The position numbers and the translations under genes are program-made. Positions 1 to 10,301 of a DNA stretch of 64,000 nucleotides are shown here, piece after piece (position 1 is the first letter of the stretch; every line of letters starts with the position of its first letter). Under the pieces are notes generated by a model. That model made no database searches. It was not told the origin of the DNA and worked only from the letters and a program-made list of their open reading frames with translations. Source of the stretch: Bradyrhizobium sp. BR 10289 (lineage in GTDB: Bacteria; Pseudomonadota; Alphaproteobacteria; Rhizobiales; Xanthobacteraceae). Location: contig NZ_JACOFR010000002.1 in the NCBI RefSeq assembly GCF_019455385.1, positions 310,001 through 374,000 of the forward strand, in the 5' to 3' direction.

Positions 1-54
1 GGCGCACCATTTCGCGATGATGGCGGAAACGATGGCGTCGGCTTCACTACTCAT
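1..54 (-). CDS. Partial CDS downstream of glnS, 5' end only
   Basis: An ATG on the minus strand lies 7 bases after the glnS stop and opens an uninterrupted frame running out of the window. Only 18 codons (MSSEADAIVSAIIAKWCA) are visible. The tight spacing suggests cotranscription with glnS. The N-terminal pattern resembles the first helix of small SnoaL/NTF2-like proteins, but this is too little to name a family. Confidence 0.4.
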   Translation of the reverse strand, partial: MSSEADAIVSAIIAKWCA

Positions 55-61
55 GCGTAGC

Positions 62-1738
62 TCAACCTTTCGCCACTTCCTTCGCGAAGGTGTCGCGCAG
101 GCCGATGGTGCGCGAGAACACCGGCTTGCCCGGCGTCGAATCCTTGTCGCGCACAAAGTAGCCCTGGCGCTCGAACTGCATCGGTTCGGTCGCATTGCTC
201 TCGGCAACTGACGCCTCGATCCGCGCGTCGCTGAGAATCTCCAGCGAGTTCGGATTGAGATCAGCGGCGAACTTCGCGGCGTCCGGGCTCGGGTTCGCAA
301 AGAGCTGGTTGTAGATGCGGATCTCCGCAGGGACAGACGTCGCCGCCGGCAGCCAGTGCATGGTCGCCTTGACCTTGCGGCCGTCGGGCGCGTTGCCGCC
401 CTTGGTCGCGGGGTCGTAGCTGCAGCGCAGCTCCACCACCTCGCCCTTGTCGTTCTTGATCACGCCGGTGCACTTGACGAAATAGGCGTAGCGCAGCCGC
501 ACCTCGTTGCCCGGCGACAGACGGAAGAACTTTTTCGGCGGATTCTCCATGAAATCGTCCTGCTCGATATAGAGCTCGCGGCCGAATGTGATCTTGCGCG
601 TGCCCGCGGTGGGATCGTCCGGATGGTTGATCGCCTCGAGCTCCTCGGTCTGCCCTTCCGGATAGTTCTCGATCACGACCTTCAGCGGCTTGAGCACCGC
701 CATGCGCCGCTGTGCGGTGCGGTTCAGCTCCTCGCGGATGCAGAACTCGAGCATGCCGACATCGACCACGCTGTTGGCTTTCGCCACGCCGATGCGCTTG
801 ACGAATTCGCGCAAGGCCGCCGGCGGCACGCCGCGGCGGCGCATGCCGGCCATGGTCGGCATGCGCGGATCGTCCCAGCCCGCGACGTGACCGTCGCGGA
901 CGAGCTGGGTCAGCACGCGCTTCGACAACAACGTGTAGGTCAGATTGAGCCGCGCCATTTCGTACTGGTGCGGCCTCGACGGCACCGGCAGCTTCTCGAT
1001 AAACCAGTCGTAGAGCGGCCGATGGTCCTCGAACTCCAGCGTGCAGATCGAATGCGTGATGCCTTCGATGGCGTCGGACTGGCCGTGGGCGTAGTCGTAG
1101 CTCGGATAGATGCTCCACTTGGTGCCGGTGCGCGGATGGTGCGCGTGCAGAATCCGGTACAGCACGGGATCGCGCAGATTGATGTTGCCTGAGGACATGT
1201 CGATCTTGGCCCGCAGCACGCGCGCGCCGTTCGGGAATTCACCCGCCTTCATGCGGCGGAACAGGTCGAGATTCTCGTCCACCGAGCGGTCGCGGAACGG
1301 CGAGTTCTTGCCGGGCTCGGTCAGCGTGCCGCGCGAAAGCCGGATCTCTTCCTGCGACTGGTCGTCGACATAGGCAAGCCCGTCACGGATCAGCTTCTCC
1401 GCCCATTCGTACAGGCGGTCGAAATAGTCCGAGGCGTAGAACAGGTTCTTGCCCCAATCGTAGCCGAGCCAGTGCACGTCAGCCTGGATGGAATCGATAT
1501 ATTCCTGCTCTTCCTTGACCGGGTTGGTGTCGTCGAAGCGCAGGTGGCAGCGGCCCGGAAACTCCTGGGCGATGCCGAAATTGAGCGCGATCGACTTGGC
1601 GTGGCCGATATGCAGGTAGCCGTTCGGCTCCGGCGGGAACCGGGTCACGATCTCCTTGTACTTGCCCTGATCGAGGTCGGCCTGGATGATGTCACGAATG
1701 AAATCGCGCCCAACCTCAGGTGCCACCGGTTCTGTCAT
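62..1738 (-). CDS. glnS: Glutaminyl-tRNA synthetase
   Basis: Cytoplasmic class I aminoacyl-tRNA synthetase charging tRNA-Gln with glutamine. The 558-residue length is normal for bacterial GlnRS. The HIGH signature appears near residue 42 as [15 protein letters not shown] and the KMSKS-type loop as LLSKRVL in the middle of the protein, followed by the GlnRS anticodon-binding beta-barrels. The PPEPNGY context is the GlnRS/eukaryotic GluRS version of the motif and separates it from the [14 protein letters not shown] form in the divergent gltX. It starts with ATG and shares a 144-base divergent promoter region with gltX. Confidence 0.97.
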   Translation of the reverse strand: MTEPVAPEVGRDFIRDIIQADLDQGKYKEIVTRFPPEPNGYLHIGHAKSIALNFGIAQEFPGRCHLRFDDTNPVKEEQEYIDSIQADVHWLGYDWGKNLFYASDYFDRLYEWAEKLIRDGLAYVDDQSQEEIRLSRGTLTEPGKNSPFRDRSVDENLDLFRRMKAGEFPNGARVLRAKIDMSSGNINLRDPVLYRILHAHHPRTGTKWSIYPSYDYAHGQSDAIEGITHSICTLEFEDHRPLYDWFIEKLPVPSRPHQYEMARLNLTYTLLSKRVLTQLVRDGHVAGWDDPRMPTMAGMRRRGVPPAALREFVKRIGVAKANSVVDVGMLEFCIREELNRTAQRRMAVLKPLKVVIENYPEGQTEELEAINHPDDPTAGTRKITFGRELYIEQDDFMENPPKKFFRLSPGNEVRLRYAYFVKCTGVIKNDKGEVVELRCSYDPATKGGNAPDGRKVKATMHWLPAATSVPAEIRIYNQLFANPSPDAAKFAADLNPNSLEILSDARIEASVAESNATEPMQFERQGYFVRDKDSTPGKPVFSRTIGLRDTFAKEVAKG

Positions 1739-1882
1739 TACGAAAATCCTGTAGGGAAATCAGCGGTCCTTCTGCCAAATTCGCTTGGCTGAGCCAAGGC
1801 CTTAAGCGGTCCGCTGCCGGGCTTTAGTTATGCTCCGGTCCTGTTATATACCACCGCCTCTCATGCATAGGCCCTGCCACGA

Positions 1883-3310
1883 ATGACCGATTCCGTCGTC
1901 ACCCGCTTCGCTCCGTCCCCGACCGGCTTCCTCCATATCGGGGGCGCCCGCACCGCGCTGTTCAACTGGCTCTATGCGAAGAAGCATGGCGGCAAGATGC
2001 TGCTCCGGATCGAGGACACCGACCGGGAGCGTTCCACCGAGGCTGCGATCGGCGCGATCCTGGACGGCTTGAAATGGCTGGAGCTCGGCTGGGACGGCGA
2101 CGTCATCTACCAGTTCAGCCGCGCTGCCCGTCATCGCGAGGTCGCCGAGCAGTTGCTCGCCGACGGCAAGGCCTATCGCTGCTACGCCACCGCCGAGGAG
2201 CTGACCGCGATGCGCGAGAAGGCGCGCGCGGAGGGCCGCACCCGGCTTTACGACGGGATGTGGCGCGACCGCGATCCCGCGACCGCCCCTTCCGACGTGA
2301 AGCCGACCATCCGCCTGCGCGCGCCGCAGACCGGCGAGACCGTGATCGAGGACCAGGTCCAGGGCCGCGTGGTCTGGCAGAACGAGAACCTCGACGACCT
2401 CGTCCTGTTGCGCGGCGACGGCAACCCCACCTACATGCTCGCGGTGGTCGTGGACGACCACGACATGGGCGTCACCCACGTCATCCGCGGCGACGACCAT
2501 CTGATCAACGCCGCCCGCCAGAAGCAGATCTACGACGCGATGGGCTGGGCGTTGCCGAGCATGTCGCACATCCCGCTGATCCACGGCCCGGACGGCTCGA
2601 AACTGTCCAAGCGCCACGGCGCGCTCGGCGTCGACGCCTACCGCGCCATGGGATACCTCCCGGCAGCGCTGCGCAACTACCTCGTCCGGCTCGGCTGGAG
2701 CCATGGCGATCAGGAGATCTTTTCGACCGAGGAGATGATCGCGGCGTTCGACCTCGCCAGCGTCGGTCGCGCCGCCGCCCGCTTCGATTTCGCCAAGCTG
2801 GAAAACCTCAACGGCCATTACATCCGCCACGCCGACGATCAATCACTCGTGAAGATGTTCGCGGACGTGCTCGACCACGTCGTGCCGGCCCGCGACGAGA
2901 TTAAGGCCAAGTTAAACGACACCACGCGCGCGCAGCTGCTCAAAGCCATGCCGGCCCTGAAGGAGCGCGCCAAGACGCTGCTCGAGCTGATCGACGGCGC
3001 CCATTTCATCTTCGCCGACCGCCCGCTGCAGCTCGACCCGAAGGCGGCGGCGCTGCTGACGCCCGAAAACCGCAAGCTGATCGGCCAGCTGCATTCCGCG
3101 CTGGAGAATGTCGAGACCTGGAGCGGCGCCGCCACGGAGGCCGCGCTGCGCGCCTTTGCCGAGGAAAATAGTCTCAAGCTCGGCGCGGTCGCCCAGCCGT
3201 TGCGCGCGGCGCTGACCGGCCGCACGACATCGCCTGGTATATTTGAGGTTTTGGACGTCCTGGGACGCCAGGAAAGTCTGGGCCGGCTTCAGGACCAGGC
3301 CAAGGATTAG
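1883..3310 (+). CDS. gltX: Glutamyl-tRNA synthetase
   Basis: Charges tRNA-Glu with glutamate in the cytoplasm. The class I HIGH motif is at residues 9-26 ([18 protein letters not shown]) and the KMSKS loop is [10 protein letters not shown] near residue 245. The 475-residue length fits bacterial GluRS. Many alphaproteobacteria carry two gltX copies; whether this copy is the discriminating one cannot be told from the sequence. No strong Shine-Dalgarno precedes the ATG. It diverges from glnS and is followed after 157 bases by gltA. Confidence 0.96.
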   Translation: MTDSVVTRFAPSPTGFLHIGGARTALFNWLYAKKHGGKMLLRIEDTDRERSTEAAIGAILDGLKWLELGWDGDVIYQFSRAARHREVAEQLLADGKAYRCYATAEELTAMREKARAEGRTRLYDGMWRDRDPATAPSDVKPTIRLRAPQTGETVIEDQVQGRVVWQNENLDDLVLLRGDGNPTYMLAVVVDDHDMGVTHVIRGDDHLINAARQKQIYDAMGWALPSMSHIPLIHGPDGSKLSKRHGALGVDAYRAMGYLPAALRNYLVRLGWSHGDQEIFSTEEMIAAFDLASVGRAAARFDFAKLENLNGHYIRHADDQSLVKMFADVLDHVVPARDEIKAKLNDTTRAQLLKAMPALKERAKTLLELIDGAHFIFADRPLQLDPKAAALLTPENRKLIGQLHSALENVETWSGAATEAALRAFAEENSLKLGAVAQPLRAALTGRTTSPGIFEVLDVLGRQESLGRLQDQAKD

Positions 3311-3467
3311 GTTACGACGTAAGTCGAGCATGCGCGGCGCCATCTTGCAGCGCACACAGCAATAATATACCCATCTCAGCCGTACCTTCTGGAATATCCG
3401 GCCTGCCCCACCATGTCTTCGGGGCCTTCCGGGTCCGGCCCGTTTCACCACACATCGGGGACCTCTG

Positions 3468-4772
3468 ATGGACGCAAAAGCAAGCAATAAGACCGCCACG
3501 CTCACGGTCGGAAACAAGAACTACGATCTCCCGATCCACAGCGGCAGCGTCGGGCCTGACGTCATCGATATCGGCAAGCTCTACGGCCAGTCCGGCCTGT
3601 TCACCTATGATCCCGGCTTCACCTCGACCGCGAGCTGCCAGTCCAAGATCACCTACATCGACGGCGATGCGGGCGTGCTGGAATACCGCGGCTACCCGAT
3701 CGAGCAGCTCGCCGAGAGCGGCGACTTCCTCGAGACCTGCTACCTGCTGCTCTACGGGGAGCTCCCGACTGCCGCGCAGAAGAAGGATTTCGACGACCGC
3801 GTGATCCATCACACGATGGTGCACGAGCAGATGGCCCGCTTCTTCCAGGGCTTCCGCCGCGACGCCCATCCGATGGCCGTGATGGTCGCCTCGGTCGGCG
3901 CGCTCGCCGCGTTCTACCACGACAGCACCGACATCAACGATCCCAAGCAGCGCATGATCGCCTCCATGCGCATGATCGCGAAGATCCCGACGCTGGCGGC
4001 GATGGCCTACAAGTACACGATCGGCCAGCCCTTCGTTTATCCGAAGAACTCGCTCGGCTTCGCCGAGAACTTCCTCAACATGTGCTTTGCCGTCCCGTGC
4101 GAGGAGTACAAGATCAACCCGGTGCTCGCTGACGCGCTGGACAAGATCTTCATCCTGCATGCCGACCACGAGCAGAACGCCTCGACCTCGACGGTGCGTA
4201 TCGCCGGCTCCTCCGGCGCCAACCCGTTCGCCTGCATTGCCGCCGGCATCGCCTGCCTGTGGGGCCCGGCGCATGGCGGCGCCAACGAAGCCGCGCTCGC
4301 GATGCTCGCCGAGATCGGCACTGTGGACAAGATCCCCGAGTTCATCGCCAAGGTGAAGGACAAGAACTCCGAGGTCCGCCTGATGGGCTTCGGCCACCGC
4401 GTCTACAAGAACTACGATCCGCGCGCCAAGATCATGCAGAAGATGTGTCACGCCGTGCTCAAGGAGACCGGCCACGGCGACGATCCGATGCTGAAGGTGG
4501 CGATGGAGCTCGAGAAGATCGCGCTCAGCGACCAGTACTTCATCGACCGCAAGCTGTACCCGAACGTCGACTTCTATTCGGGCATCACGCTGAAGGCGAT
4601 GGGCTTCCCGGTCTCGATGTTCACCGTGCTGTTCGCGGTCGCCCGCACCGTCGGCTGGATCAGCCAGTGGAGCGAGATGATCGAGGATCCGCAGCAGAAG
4701 ATCGGCCGCCCGCGTCAGCTCTACACCGGCGTCACCCGCCGCGACTACGTGGCGATCAAGGATCGCAAGTAA
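3468..4772 (+). CDS. gltA: Citrate synthase
   Basis: Condenses oxaloacetate and acetyl-CoA to citrate at the entry of the TCA cycle. The 434-residue protein is the hexameric, Gram-negative-type citrate synthase. The active-site histidine and surrounding loop appear as [13 protein letters not shown] and the downstream catalytic aspartate as NVDFYSG; the first histidine lies in GPAHGGANE. The ATG is preceded by GGGGA. A strong intrinsic terminator lies 26 bases after the stop, so gltA probably ends its own transcript. Confidence 0.97.
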   Translation: MDAKASNKTATLTVGNKNYDLPIHSGSVGPDVIDIGKLYGQSGLFTYDPGFTSTASCQSKITYIDGDAGVLEYRGYPIEQLAESGDFLETCYLLLYGELPTAAQKKDFDDRVIHHTMVHEQMARFFQGFRRDAHPMAVMVASVGALAAFYHDSTDINDPKQRMIASMRMIAKIPTLAAMAYKYTIGQPFVYPKNSLGFAENFLNMCFAVPCEEYKINPVLADALDKIFILHADHEQNASTSTVRIAGSSGANPFACIAAGIACLWGPAHGGANEAALAMLAEIGTVDKIPEFIAKVKDKNSEVRLMGFGHRVYKNYDPRAKIMQKMCHAVLKETGHGDDPMLKVAMELEKIALSDQYFIDRKLYPNVDFYSGITLKAMGFPVSMFTVLFAVARTVGWISQWSEMIEDPQQKIGRPRQLYTGVTRRDYVAIKDRK

Positions 4773-4798
4773 GTCTGAAGCCGACATGGCTTTCGAAG

Positions 4799-4827
4799 CG
4801 GCGCCATCTCACGATGGCGCCGTTTTT
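4799..4827 (+). terminator. Rho-independent terminator of gltA
   Basis: The 9-bp perfect stem GGCGCCATC / GATGGCGCC (4800-4808 with 4813-4821) has a TCAC loop, is closed by a further C-G pair, and is followed by five T residues. It lies directly after the gltA stop codon. Confidence 0.9.
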
Positions 4828-4872
4828 GTTTGCGATCACACCCGAAAGAACGAGTCAGCACAGGTCAGGCCG

Positions 4873-5574
4873 ATGCGGATCACGAACCCGGTGGATGGAT
4901 GGCTGCAGGTAGAGTCCTGCTCGCCATTTCCCGATGTGGCCGGCGAGACCGTACTTCTTCCGCGCTGCGTCATCGACGGGGTGATCACTGCAGAGCGTCT
5001 CGCCGCAACGGCCGTGCAGCACAGCGGCTACGACGTCCCCAAGCCAAAATGGCCGCGCCCGGGGATGATGCTTCCGGTCACCGTGGACCGCGCCGATCCC
5101 CGGCGGTTCAGGATCGAATGGGATCAGGTGCCGACCGGGCGGGAAGCTGCCGAACAGCTTGCGGAGCATTTGCGCGGCAACGGCCAGCCTGACGCGCCGC
5201 GCCGCCCGTTTCCCCGCATCTGGCGCGAGGTGGAACACGCCGCAGCATCGCCTGCGCTGGTCAACGGCCTTACGCCGCAGCAGACCGAAATCGCGCTCGC
5301 CGGCGCCGGTGCCGCACTCGGTCTGGTGCAGACCACGGCCACGGTGCTGAGCGCGCACGAGGTGCGGCCGAGCAGCGCTCCGGGAGGAACATGGGACATC
5401 GCCGTCGCGGTGAACGATCCGAATGGTGCCGCAGGCTGGGACGCGGTCACGCGCATGTCCTTCAGCAGCGCAAGCCGCCGCGAGAGCCGCACGGCCCCTG
5501 GCGTCGAATTGCCCGTGCTCGTCGATCCCGACAATCGCAAACGGATCATCGTCGACGTCGCGCGTCTCGCCTAA
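4873..5574 (+). CDS. Conserved hypothetical protein
   Basis: A 233-residue protein without recognised domain, signal peptide or membrane segment. An in-frame ATG at 4786 exists, but it would place the gltA terminator inside the coding region, so I choose ATG 4873 (MRITNPVDGW). Proline- and arginine-rich stretches are present, and a hydrophobic alanine/glycine-rich helix sits near the middle (EIALAGAGAALGLV). The N-terminal half reads as a small beta-rich fold (VLLPRCVIDGV; MLPVTVDRADPRRFRIEWD). Its end is convergent with lpxB. I assign no function. Confidence 0.7.
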   Translation: MRITNPVDGWLQVESCSPFPDVAGETVLLPRCVIDGVITAERLAATAVQHSGYDVPKPKWPRPGMMLPVTVDRADPRRFRIEWDQVPTGREAAEQLAEHLRGNGQPDAPRRPFPRIWREVEHAAASPALVNGLTPQQTEIALAGAGAALGLVQTTATVLSAHEVRPSSAPGGTWDIAVAVNDPNGAAGWDAVTRMSFSSASRRESRTAPGVELPVLVDPDNRKRIIVDVARLA

Positions 5575-5614
5575 AGGCACGCTTCGCTTTGCCCCTGTTA
5601 CGAAGCCGTCGCCT

Positions 5615-6790
5615 TTACCGCCGCCCCTTCCGCATCGTCGCGAGCACAATGTCGGCGGCGAGCACGCTCGGCGATGTGTTGCCGGTCGACATGATGGTGT
5701 CGAGCCGCGCGAACGCATCGACCTGCTGCCGGCGCAGCGGCGTGTCCGCCAGCACCGCGGACAGCGCCTGCGCGAGCTTCTCCGGCGTGCAGTCCTCCTG
5801 CAGATACTCCGGAATGACATCCTTGCCGATCACGAGATTGGCGAGGATCACCGAGGAGACCCGGATCGCGCGGCGCAGGATGAAGGCCTCGATCGCGCCG
5901 ACGCGATAGGCCGTCACCATCGGAATGCCCGACAGCGCGAGCTCGAGCGTCACCGTGCCGGATTTGGCCAGCGCGGCATGCGCGATGCGGAAGGCGGCAC
6001 GCCGCTCCGCCTCGCCGATCACGATTTTCGGCTGGACCGGCCAGCTCGCGATGCCTGCACGCACACTGGCTTCGAGATGTGGCATGGTCGGCAGCATCAG
6101 CTCGAACGCGCGGCCCCCAGCCTGCAAGCGGCCGAGTGCGGCACCGAACACATCCAGATGATGCCTGATCTCGCTGCGGCGGCTGCCGGGCAGCACGAGG
6201 AGCACCGGCGGCTCGGTGTCGCGACGCGCCTGCTCCGCAGCGTTCGGCCGCAGCGAGCCCAATTGCTCGATGAGGGGGTGGCCGACATAGCTGCAGGGCG
6301 GCCCGCCGAGCTTGCGATATTCCTCCGGCTCGAACGGCAGCAGGCCGAGCACGTGGTCGACATAACCGAGCATGGCCCGCGCCCGGCCCGGCCGCCACGC
6401 CCAGACCGAGGGCGAGACATAGTCTATGACGGGGATCGCCGGATTCTTCGCGCGCACGCGGCGGGCGACGCGATGGGTGAAATCGGGGCTGTCGATGATG
6501 ACGAGCGCGTCGGGCGCGGCCTCCAGCACGGCGTCCACGGTCTGGCGGATCAGCCGCAGGATCTTCGGCAGTTGCTGCACCACCGCCGCAAAGCCGACGA
6601 TCGACAGCTCCTCGATCGGAAACAACGTCTCCAGCCCCTCGCGCGCCATGGTGCGGCCGCCGACGCCGACGAACTGCACGCCGTCCCCGAGGCGCTGGCG
6701 CAGCACCTTCATCAAGGCGCTGCCGAGCCGGTCGCCGGATTCTTCCGTCGCGATCAGGAAAATCTTCCGCTTGGGATCGCGGGACTGCAT
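5615..6790 (-). CDS. lpxB: Lipid-A-disaccharide synthase
   Basis: Glycosyltransferase (GT19) that joins UDP-2,3-diacylglucosamine and lipid X to make the tetraacyl disaccharide of lipid A at the inner face of the inner membrane. About 391 residues, as usual. Family signatures are the N-terminal GDRLGSALMK segment and DYVSPSVWAWRPGRA in the middle, followed by the nucleotide-binding half with LLVLPGSRRSEI. It is the last gene of the lpx cluster. The upstream lpxI stop overlaps it as TGATG, favouring ATG 6790; a GTG one codon earlier (6793) is an alternative start. Confidence 0.96.
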   Translation of the reverse strand: MQSRDPKRKIFLIATEESGDRLGSALMKVLRQRLGDGVQFVGVGGRTMAREGLETLFPIEELSIVGFAAVVQQLPKILRLIRQTVDAVLEAAPDALVIIDSPDFTHRVARRVRAKNPAIPVIDYVSPSVWAWRPGRARAMLGYVDHVLGLLPFEPEEYRKLGGPPCSYVGHPLIEQLGSLRPNAAEQARRDTEPPVLLVLPGSRRSEIRHHLDVFGAALGRLQAGGRAFELMLPTMPHLEASVRAGIASWPVQPKIVIGEAERRAAFRIAHAALAKSGTVTLELALSGIPMVTAYRVGAIEAFILRRAIRVSSVILANLVIGKDVIPEYLQEDCTPEKLAQALSAVLADTPLRRQQVDAFARLDTIMSTGNTSPSVLAADIVLATMRKGRR

Positions 6791-7659
6791 CACGCCGGCA
6801 GGCCGATGATGAAGAGATATTTTGCGTCGGCGAGCGCGACCATCGCCTGCGGCTCGGCGGCGATGGTGTTGCCGGCGATCACCGCGATGCCGGCAAGGCC
6901 GGCCTTCGCAACGCCCTCGATGGTGCGCGGGCCGATCGTCGGCAGGTCGAAGCGCAGGTCCTGGCCGCTCTTCGGTGCCTTGACCAGCACGCCGCGGCCG
7001 GTGGCGGCACGAATGCGGCCCTCCTCGCGCAGCCGGGCTACGCGCGCGAGCAGCGCATCGGTGCCCTCGATGTCCTCGACCGCCACCACATGGCCGTCGA
7101 TCACCACGACGGCCTGCCCGATGTCGAACGGGCCGAGCGCATTCAGCACCGCACGGCCGCGTTCGATATCGCCCTTGGAATTCTCGTTCGGCCAGGCGCG
7201 GCTGATGCAGCCTTCCGGCATCAAGAGGTCAGGCGCGACATCCTTGATGCCGACCATGCGAAAGCCGTCCTGTTCGAGCATGCGGCCGACGCCCGACAAC
7301 AGATGATCGTCGCCGCCGCGGAACGCGCGGATGACGTTGCCGAGCAGGCGCAGCGTCTTCAAGTCGAACCGGATCTCGGACAGCGAGGGCCGCACCAATG
7401 TGCCGATGAAGATCAGGTCGCGGCAGCCCTCCTCGCGGAACAGCCGCATCGCGCGGCCGAGTTGGCCGACCGATATCCAGCGGTGGCGGAATTTCTCCAC
7501 CTGCGCCGGATCGCAGGCCCCGCGCAGCGGAAACAGCACCGGCGTGATGCCGCGCGCGGCGAGCGAATCGGCCACTGCGAACGGCATGGCGCCGCCGCCC
7601 GCGACCACGCCGACCGGCGACGAAACCTGCGAAGCCGCCGATGTCATGTCCGCGGCCAT
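6790..7659 (-). CDS. lpxI: UDP-2,3-diacylglucosamine pyrophosphatase LpxI
   Basis: DUF1009-family enzyme that hydrolyses UDP-2,3-diacylglucosamine to lipid X. It replaces LpxH in most alphaproteobacteria. N-terminal PVGVVAGGGAMPFAVADS is the LpxI beginning, and the C-terminal half (LRFDLPTIGPRTIEG, GIAVIAGNTIAAE) is the catalytic domain. I start it at ATG 7659, 7 bases after the lpxA stop. The frame stays open another 42 codons upstream, but those residues are low-complexity and overlap lpxA. Its position between lpxA and lpxB is the diagnostic context. Confidence 0.93.
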   Translation of the reverse strand: MAADMTSAASQVSSPVGVVAGGGAMPFAVADSLAARGITPVLFPLRGACDPAQVEKFRHRWISVGQLGRAMRLFREEGCRDLIFIGTLVRPSLSEIRFDLKTLRLLGNVIRAFRGGDDHLLSGVGRMLEQDGFRMVGIKDVAPDLLMPEGCISRAWPNENSKGDIERGRAVLNALGPFDIGQAVVVIDGHVVAVEDIEGTDALLARVARLREEGRIRAATGRGVLVKAPKSGQDLRFDLPTIGPRTIEGVAKAGLAGIAVIAGNTIAAEPQAMVALADAKYLFIIGLPA

Positions 7660-7666
7660 TCCAGGA

Positions 7667-8458
7667 TCACTTCTCGATGGCGGGAAGACAGAGCGGGCGC
7701 TTGCCCTTGCCGATGAAGCCGAGGATCTCGGCGATCGCGGGATCCTCGCTCGCGAGCGGCTGGACGGCCTCAAGCCGCTCGGCAAAGGTGCCGGGGCCGA
7801 GGAAGAGCTTCTGGTAGAACCCCCGCACCGTCGCTAGCCGCTGCTTGGTGAATTTGCGCCGCTTCATGCCGATGAGATTGAGGCTCTCCAGCACCGCATA
7901 TTGGCCATTGGCAAGCCCGTAAGGGATGATGTCGTCGCGCACGCCCGAGAGGCCGCCGACCATCACATAGGAGCCGATGCGGGTGAACTGGTGCACTGCC
8001 GAGAGGCCGCCGATATAGACGGCGTCGCCGATCTCGCAGTGGCCGCCCAGCGTCGCCGAGGTCGCGAAGATCGCATTGTTGCCGACCGTGCAGTCATGGC
8101 CGACATGGCTGTTGTTCATGAAGTAGCCGTCATTGCCGACGCGCGTCCTGCCGCCGCCCTTGACGGTGCCGACGTTCATCGTCGCGCCTTCGCGGATGGT
8201 GTTGCCGGAGCCGATCTCGAGCGTGGTCGGCTCGCCCTTGTAGCTGAGATCCTGCGGCGCGCCGCCGAGCACCGCGAACGGCGAGATCACGCAGCCGTCG
8301 CCGATCGACGTGTGGCCGATGACCGTCACCTGTCCGATCAGCTTGCAGTTCGCGCCGATCACGGCATTCGGACCGATGATGCAAAACGGTCCGATCTCGG
8401 TGCCCTCGCCGATCACGGCGCCGTCCGCGACCCGTGCGGTGGGATCAATCCTGCTCAT
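7667..8458 (-). CDS. lpxA: UDP-N-acetylglucosamine acyltransferase LpxA
   Basis: First enzyme of lipid A synthesis, transferring a 3-hydroxyacyl chain from ACP to UDP-GlcNAc. The protein (263 residues from MSRIDPTARV) is a trimeric left-handed beta-helix built of hexapeptide repeats (e.g. IGEGTEIGPFCIIGPNAVIG), followed by a helical C-terminus. The catalytic histidine should be in the NNSHVGHDC region. The frame is open upstream to 8605, but those 49 residues do not resemble LpxA and the usual family start is chosen. The 168-base gap to fabZ is longer than elsewhere in the operon. Confidence 0.95.
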   Translation of the reverse strand: MSRIDPTARVADGAVIGEGTEIGPFCIIGPNAVIGANCKLIGQVTVIGHTSIGDGCVISPFAVLGGAPQDLSYKGEPTTLEIGSGNTIREGATMNVGTVKGGGRTRVGNDGYFMNNSHVGHDCTVGNNAIFATSATLGGHCEIGDAVYIGGLSAVHQFTRIGSYVMVGGLSGVRDDIIPYGLANGQYAVLESLNLIGMKRRKFTKQRLATVRGFYQKLFLGPGTFAERLEAVQPLASEDPAIAEILGFIGKGKRPLCLPAIEK

Positions 8459-8626
8459 CAAAAAGGTCTGCTTATGTGTTGAAGTTGCTGGCTTTTCCGT
8501 GGTTAGCGCGACTTCGCCCGGTCTGTCCAGTGACGTATCATCTCGGCGCATTTCAGATACCGGTCGAGCCAGCCGTCTGGCGACTTCAGCGACTTCATCC
8601 GGCACTTTAAGTCCGCTGAACCACCC

Positions 8627-9088
8627 TCAGTCCGTCAGCATGGCACCGACATCGGCTTCCGCGACGACCTGGCCGTTGACCTTGGCGTCGCCGTGAAACC
8701 ACCACATCGCCTTGCGGCGGCCGAGCGAGCGCATGTGATACTCGATGGTATCGCCGGGCAGCACGGGTTTGCGGAATTTGCATTTGTCGATGGTGAGGAA
8801 ATACACCGCGCGCGGCTTCTCGGTGCCCTCGACCGACTTGATGCCGATCACGCCCGCCGTCTGCGCCATCGCCTCGATCATCATGACGCCGGGATAGACC
8901 GGGCGCTCCGGGAAATGGCCCTGGAAGGCCGGCTCGTTGAAGGTGACGTTCTTGATGCCGATGCCGCTGTAATCGGCGCGGATGTTGATCACGCGGTCGA
9001 TCAGCAGCATCGGAAAGCGATGCGGCAGCGTCTGGAGGATCGCGTTGATATCCACCAGCGCAAACTTGATCGGTGATTCCTCCGTCAT
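8627..9088 (-). CDS. fabZ: 3-hydroxyacyl-ACP dehydratase FabZ
   Basis: Hot-dog-fold dehydratase of type II fatty acid synthesis that competes with LpxA for hydroxyacyl-ACP. It has 153 residues. The signature [12 protein letters not shown] and the catalytic histidine and glutamate region ([21 protein letters not shown]) are intact. The ATG overlaps the lpxD stop by four bases (ATGA), so the two are translationally coupled. A longer frame extends upstream on the same strand but is the out-of-frame image of lpxD. Confidence 0.96.
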   Translation of the reverse strand: MTEESPIKFALVDINAILQTLPHRFPMLLIDRVINIRADYSGIGIKNVTFNEPAFQGHFPERPVYPGVMMIEAMAQTAGVIGIKSVEGTEKPRAVYFLTIDKCKFRKPVLPGDTIEYHMRSLGRRKAMWWFHGDAKVNGQVVAEADVGAMLTD

Positions 9089-10152
9089 TCCCGTCCCTCG
9101 TCTTTCGGATCGGCCTTGCTGTCGCGTACCAGGCGCTCCACCGCGATAATTTCCTTGAACCATTGTTTGGTCGGCTTGGCGAAATGTCCTCCCCAGCGAC
9201 CGCCCGGCGGGATGTCGTCCTTGACCGCACTCATCGCGGTGACCTGGGCTCCATCGCCGATCTTGAGGTGATTGTTGATACCAACCTTCGCTCCCAGCGC
9301 CACATTGTCGCCGATGGTCAGGCTGCCGGCGAGGCCGATCTGGGCCGCCAGCAGGCAGTGCCGCCCGATCGTGACATTGTGGCCGATCTGGACCTGATTG
9401 TCGATTTTGGTCCCCTCGCCGATCACCGTATCCCGCAGGGACCCGCGGTCGATCGTGGTGTTGGCACCGACCTCGACGTCGTTCTGGATCAGCACGCGCC
9501 CGGTCTGCGGCACCTTCAGATGGCCCTCCGGGCCGAAGAAGATGAAGCCGTAGCCGTCCTGGCCGATCGAGCACCCCGGATGGATCAGCACGTTGTTGCC
9601 GATCAGGGCGCACTGGATGGCCGTGCGGGCGCCGACATTGCAGTCCCGGCCGATCTTGACGCCCGGCCCGATCACCGCGCCCACGCCAACCACGGTGCCG
9701 CTGCCGATCTCGACATCCGCCCCGATCACCGCCAGCGGCTCGACGATCACGCCGTCCTCGAGCCGGGCGGTGGGATCGATGATGGCCGACGGCGCAATGC
9801 CTGACGTCGCGGTCCAGGACTGCGGCCGGAGCGCATCGCCGTGCCATTCGCGGGCGATCCCGACGAAGGCCCGGAACGGCTGCTTGGCCCGCAGCACGGC
9901 CACATGCGCGGGCACCTCGGCCTCGAAGCGCGGACTGACCAGAACGGCCCCGGCCCGGGTCGCCCTGAGCTGATCCGCGTATTTGAGGTTGTCGAAGAAC
10001 GTCAGATGCATCGGGCCGGCTTCGTCGAGCGAAGCCAGGCCCGTGATGATGTGGCCGCCCCGAGTGGGGTCGACCAGCTCGGCCTTGGTCAGCGTGGCGA
10101 TATCGGCCAGCGCTGTCGCAGGCGGTTTTGTGAAGAAGGTCGGCTGCGCCAT
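9085..10152 (-). CDS. lpxD: UDP-3-O-(3-hydroxyacyl)glucosamine N-acyltransferase
   Basis: Adds the N-linked hydroxyacyl chain in lipid A biosynthesis. It has 355 residues, with an N-terminal uridine-binding domain (about 1-100) followed by a left-handed beta-helix of hexapeptide repeats ([18 protein letters not shown] onward). The catalytic histidine lies in [14 protein letters not shown]. It follows bamA by 149 bases and overlaps fabZ. Its presence beside bamA and lpxA/B couples LPS synthesis with outer-membrane assembly genes. Confidence 0.96.
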   Translation of the reverse strand: MAQPTFFTKPPATALADIATLTKAELVDPTRGGHIITGLASLDEAGPMHLTFFDNLKYADQLRATRAGAVLVSPRFEAEVPAHVAVLRAKQPFRAFVGIAREWHGDALRPQSWTATSGIAPSAIIDPTARLEDGVIVEPLAVIGADVEIGSGTVVGVGAVIGPGVKIGRDCNVGARTAIQCALIGNNVLIHPGCSIGQDGYGFIFFGPEGHLKVPQTGRVLIQNDVEVGANTTIDRGSLRDTVIGEGTKIDNQVQIGHNVTIGRHCLLAAQIGLAGSLTIGDNVALGAKVGINNHLKIGDGAQVTAMSAVKDDIPPGGRWGGHFAKPTKQWFKEIIAVERLVRDSKADPKDEGRE

Positions 10153-10245
10153 TCCACCCCGTCGCGGTCCGGCTTCGGCATGAAGCGGTAAGGCCGCATC
10201 ATGCCTTATCTCACGGATTGAGCACGATCTTTTTGAAAGGCCGAT

Positions 10246-10276
10246 CCCCAGGGAAATCCAAAGGAAACCCCTGGGG
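10246..10276 (-). terminator. Possible hairpin between bamA and lpxD
   Basis: A 7-bp inverted repeat (CCCCAGG / CCTGGGG) with a 17-base loop lies 25 bases after the bamA stop on the minus strand. The T-run beyond it is weak, so it may be an attenuating or processing hairpin rather than a full terminator. Confidence 0.3.
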
Positions 10277-10301
10277 AACAGATCATGCCGTGCTGTTTGA
10301 A

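Noticed and set aside
3311..3467. Short frame in the gltA leader (about 11 codons) as a leader peptide
   Set aside because: No run of regulatory codons and no attenuator pairing was apparent.
3312..4787. Minus-strand frame of 490 codons opposite gltA
   Set aside because: Antisense shadow of citrate synthase, and it would cover the gltA leader.
4786..4872. Upstream start for the hypothetical gene after gltA
   Set aside because: The extra coding part would contain the gltA terminator hairpin.
8459..8605. N-terminal extension of lpxA
   Set aside because: The 49 extra residues are unlike LpxA, whose usual start coincides with MSRIDPTARV at 8458.
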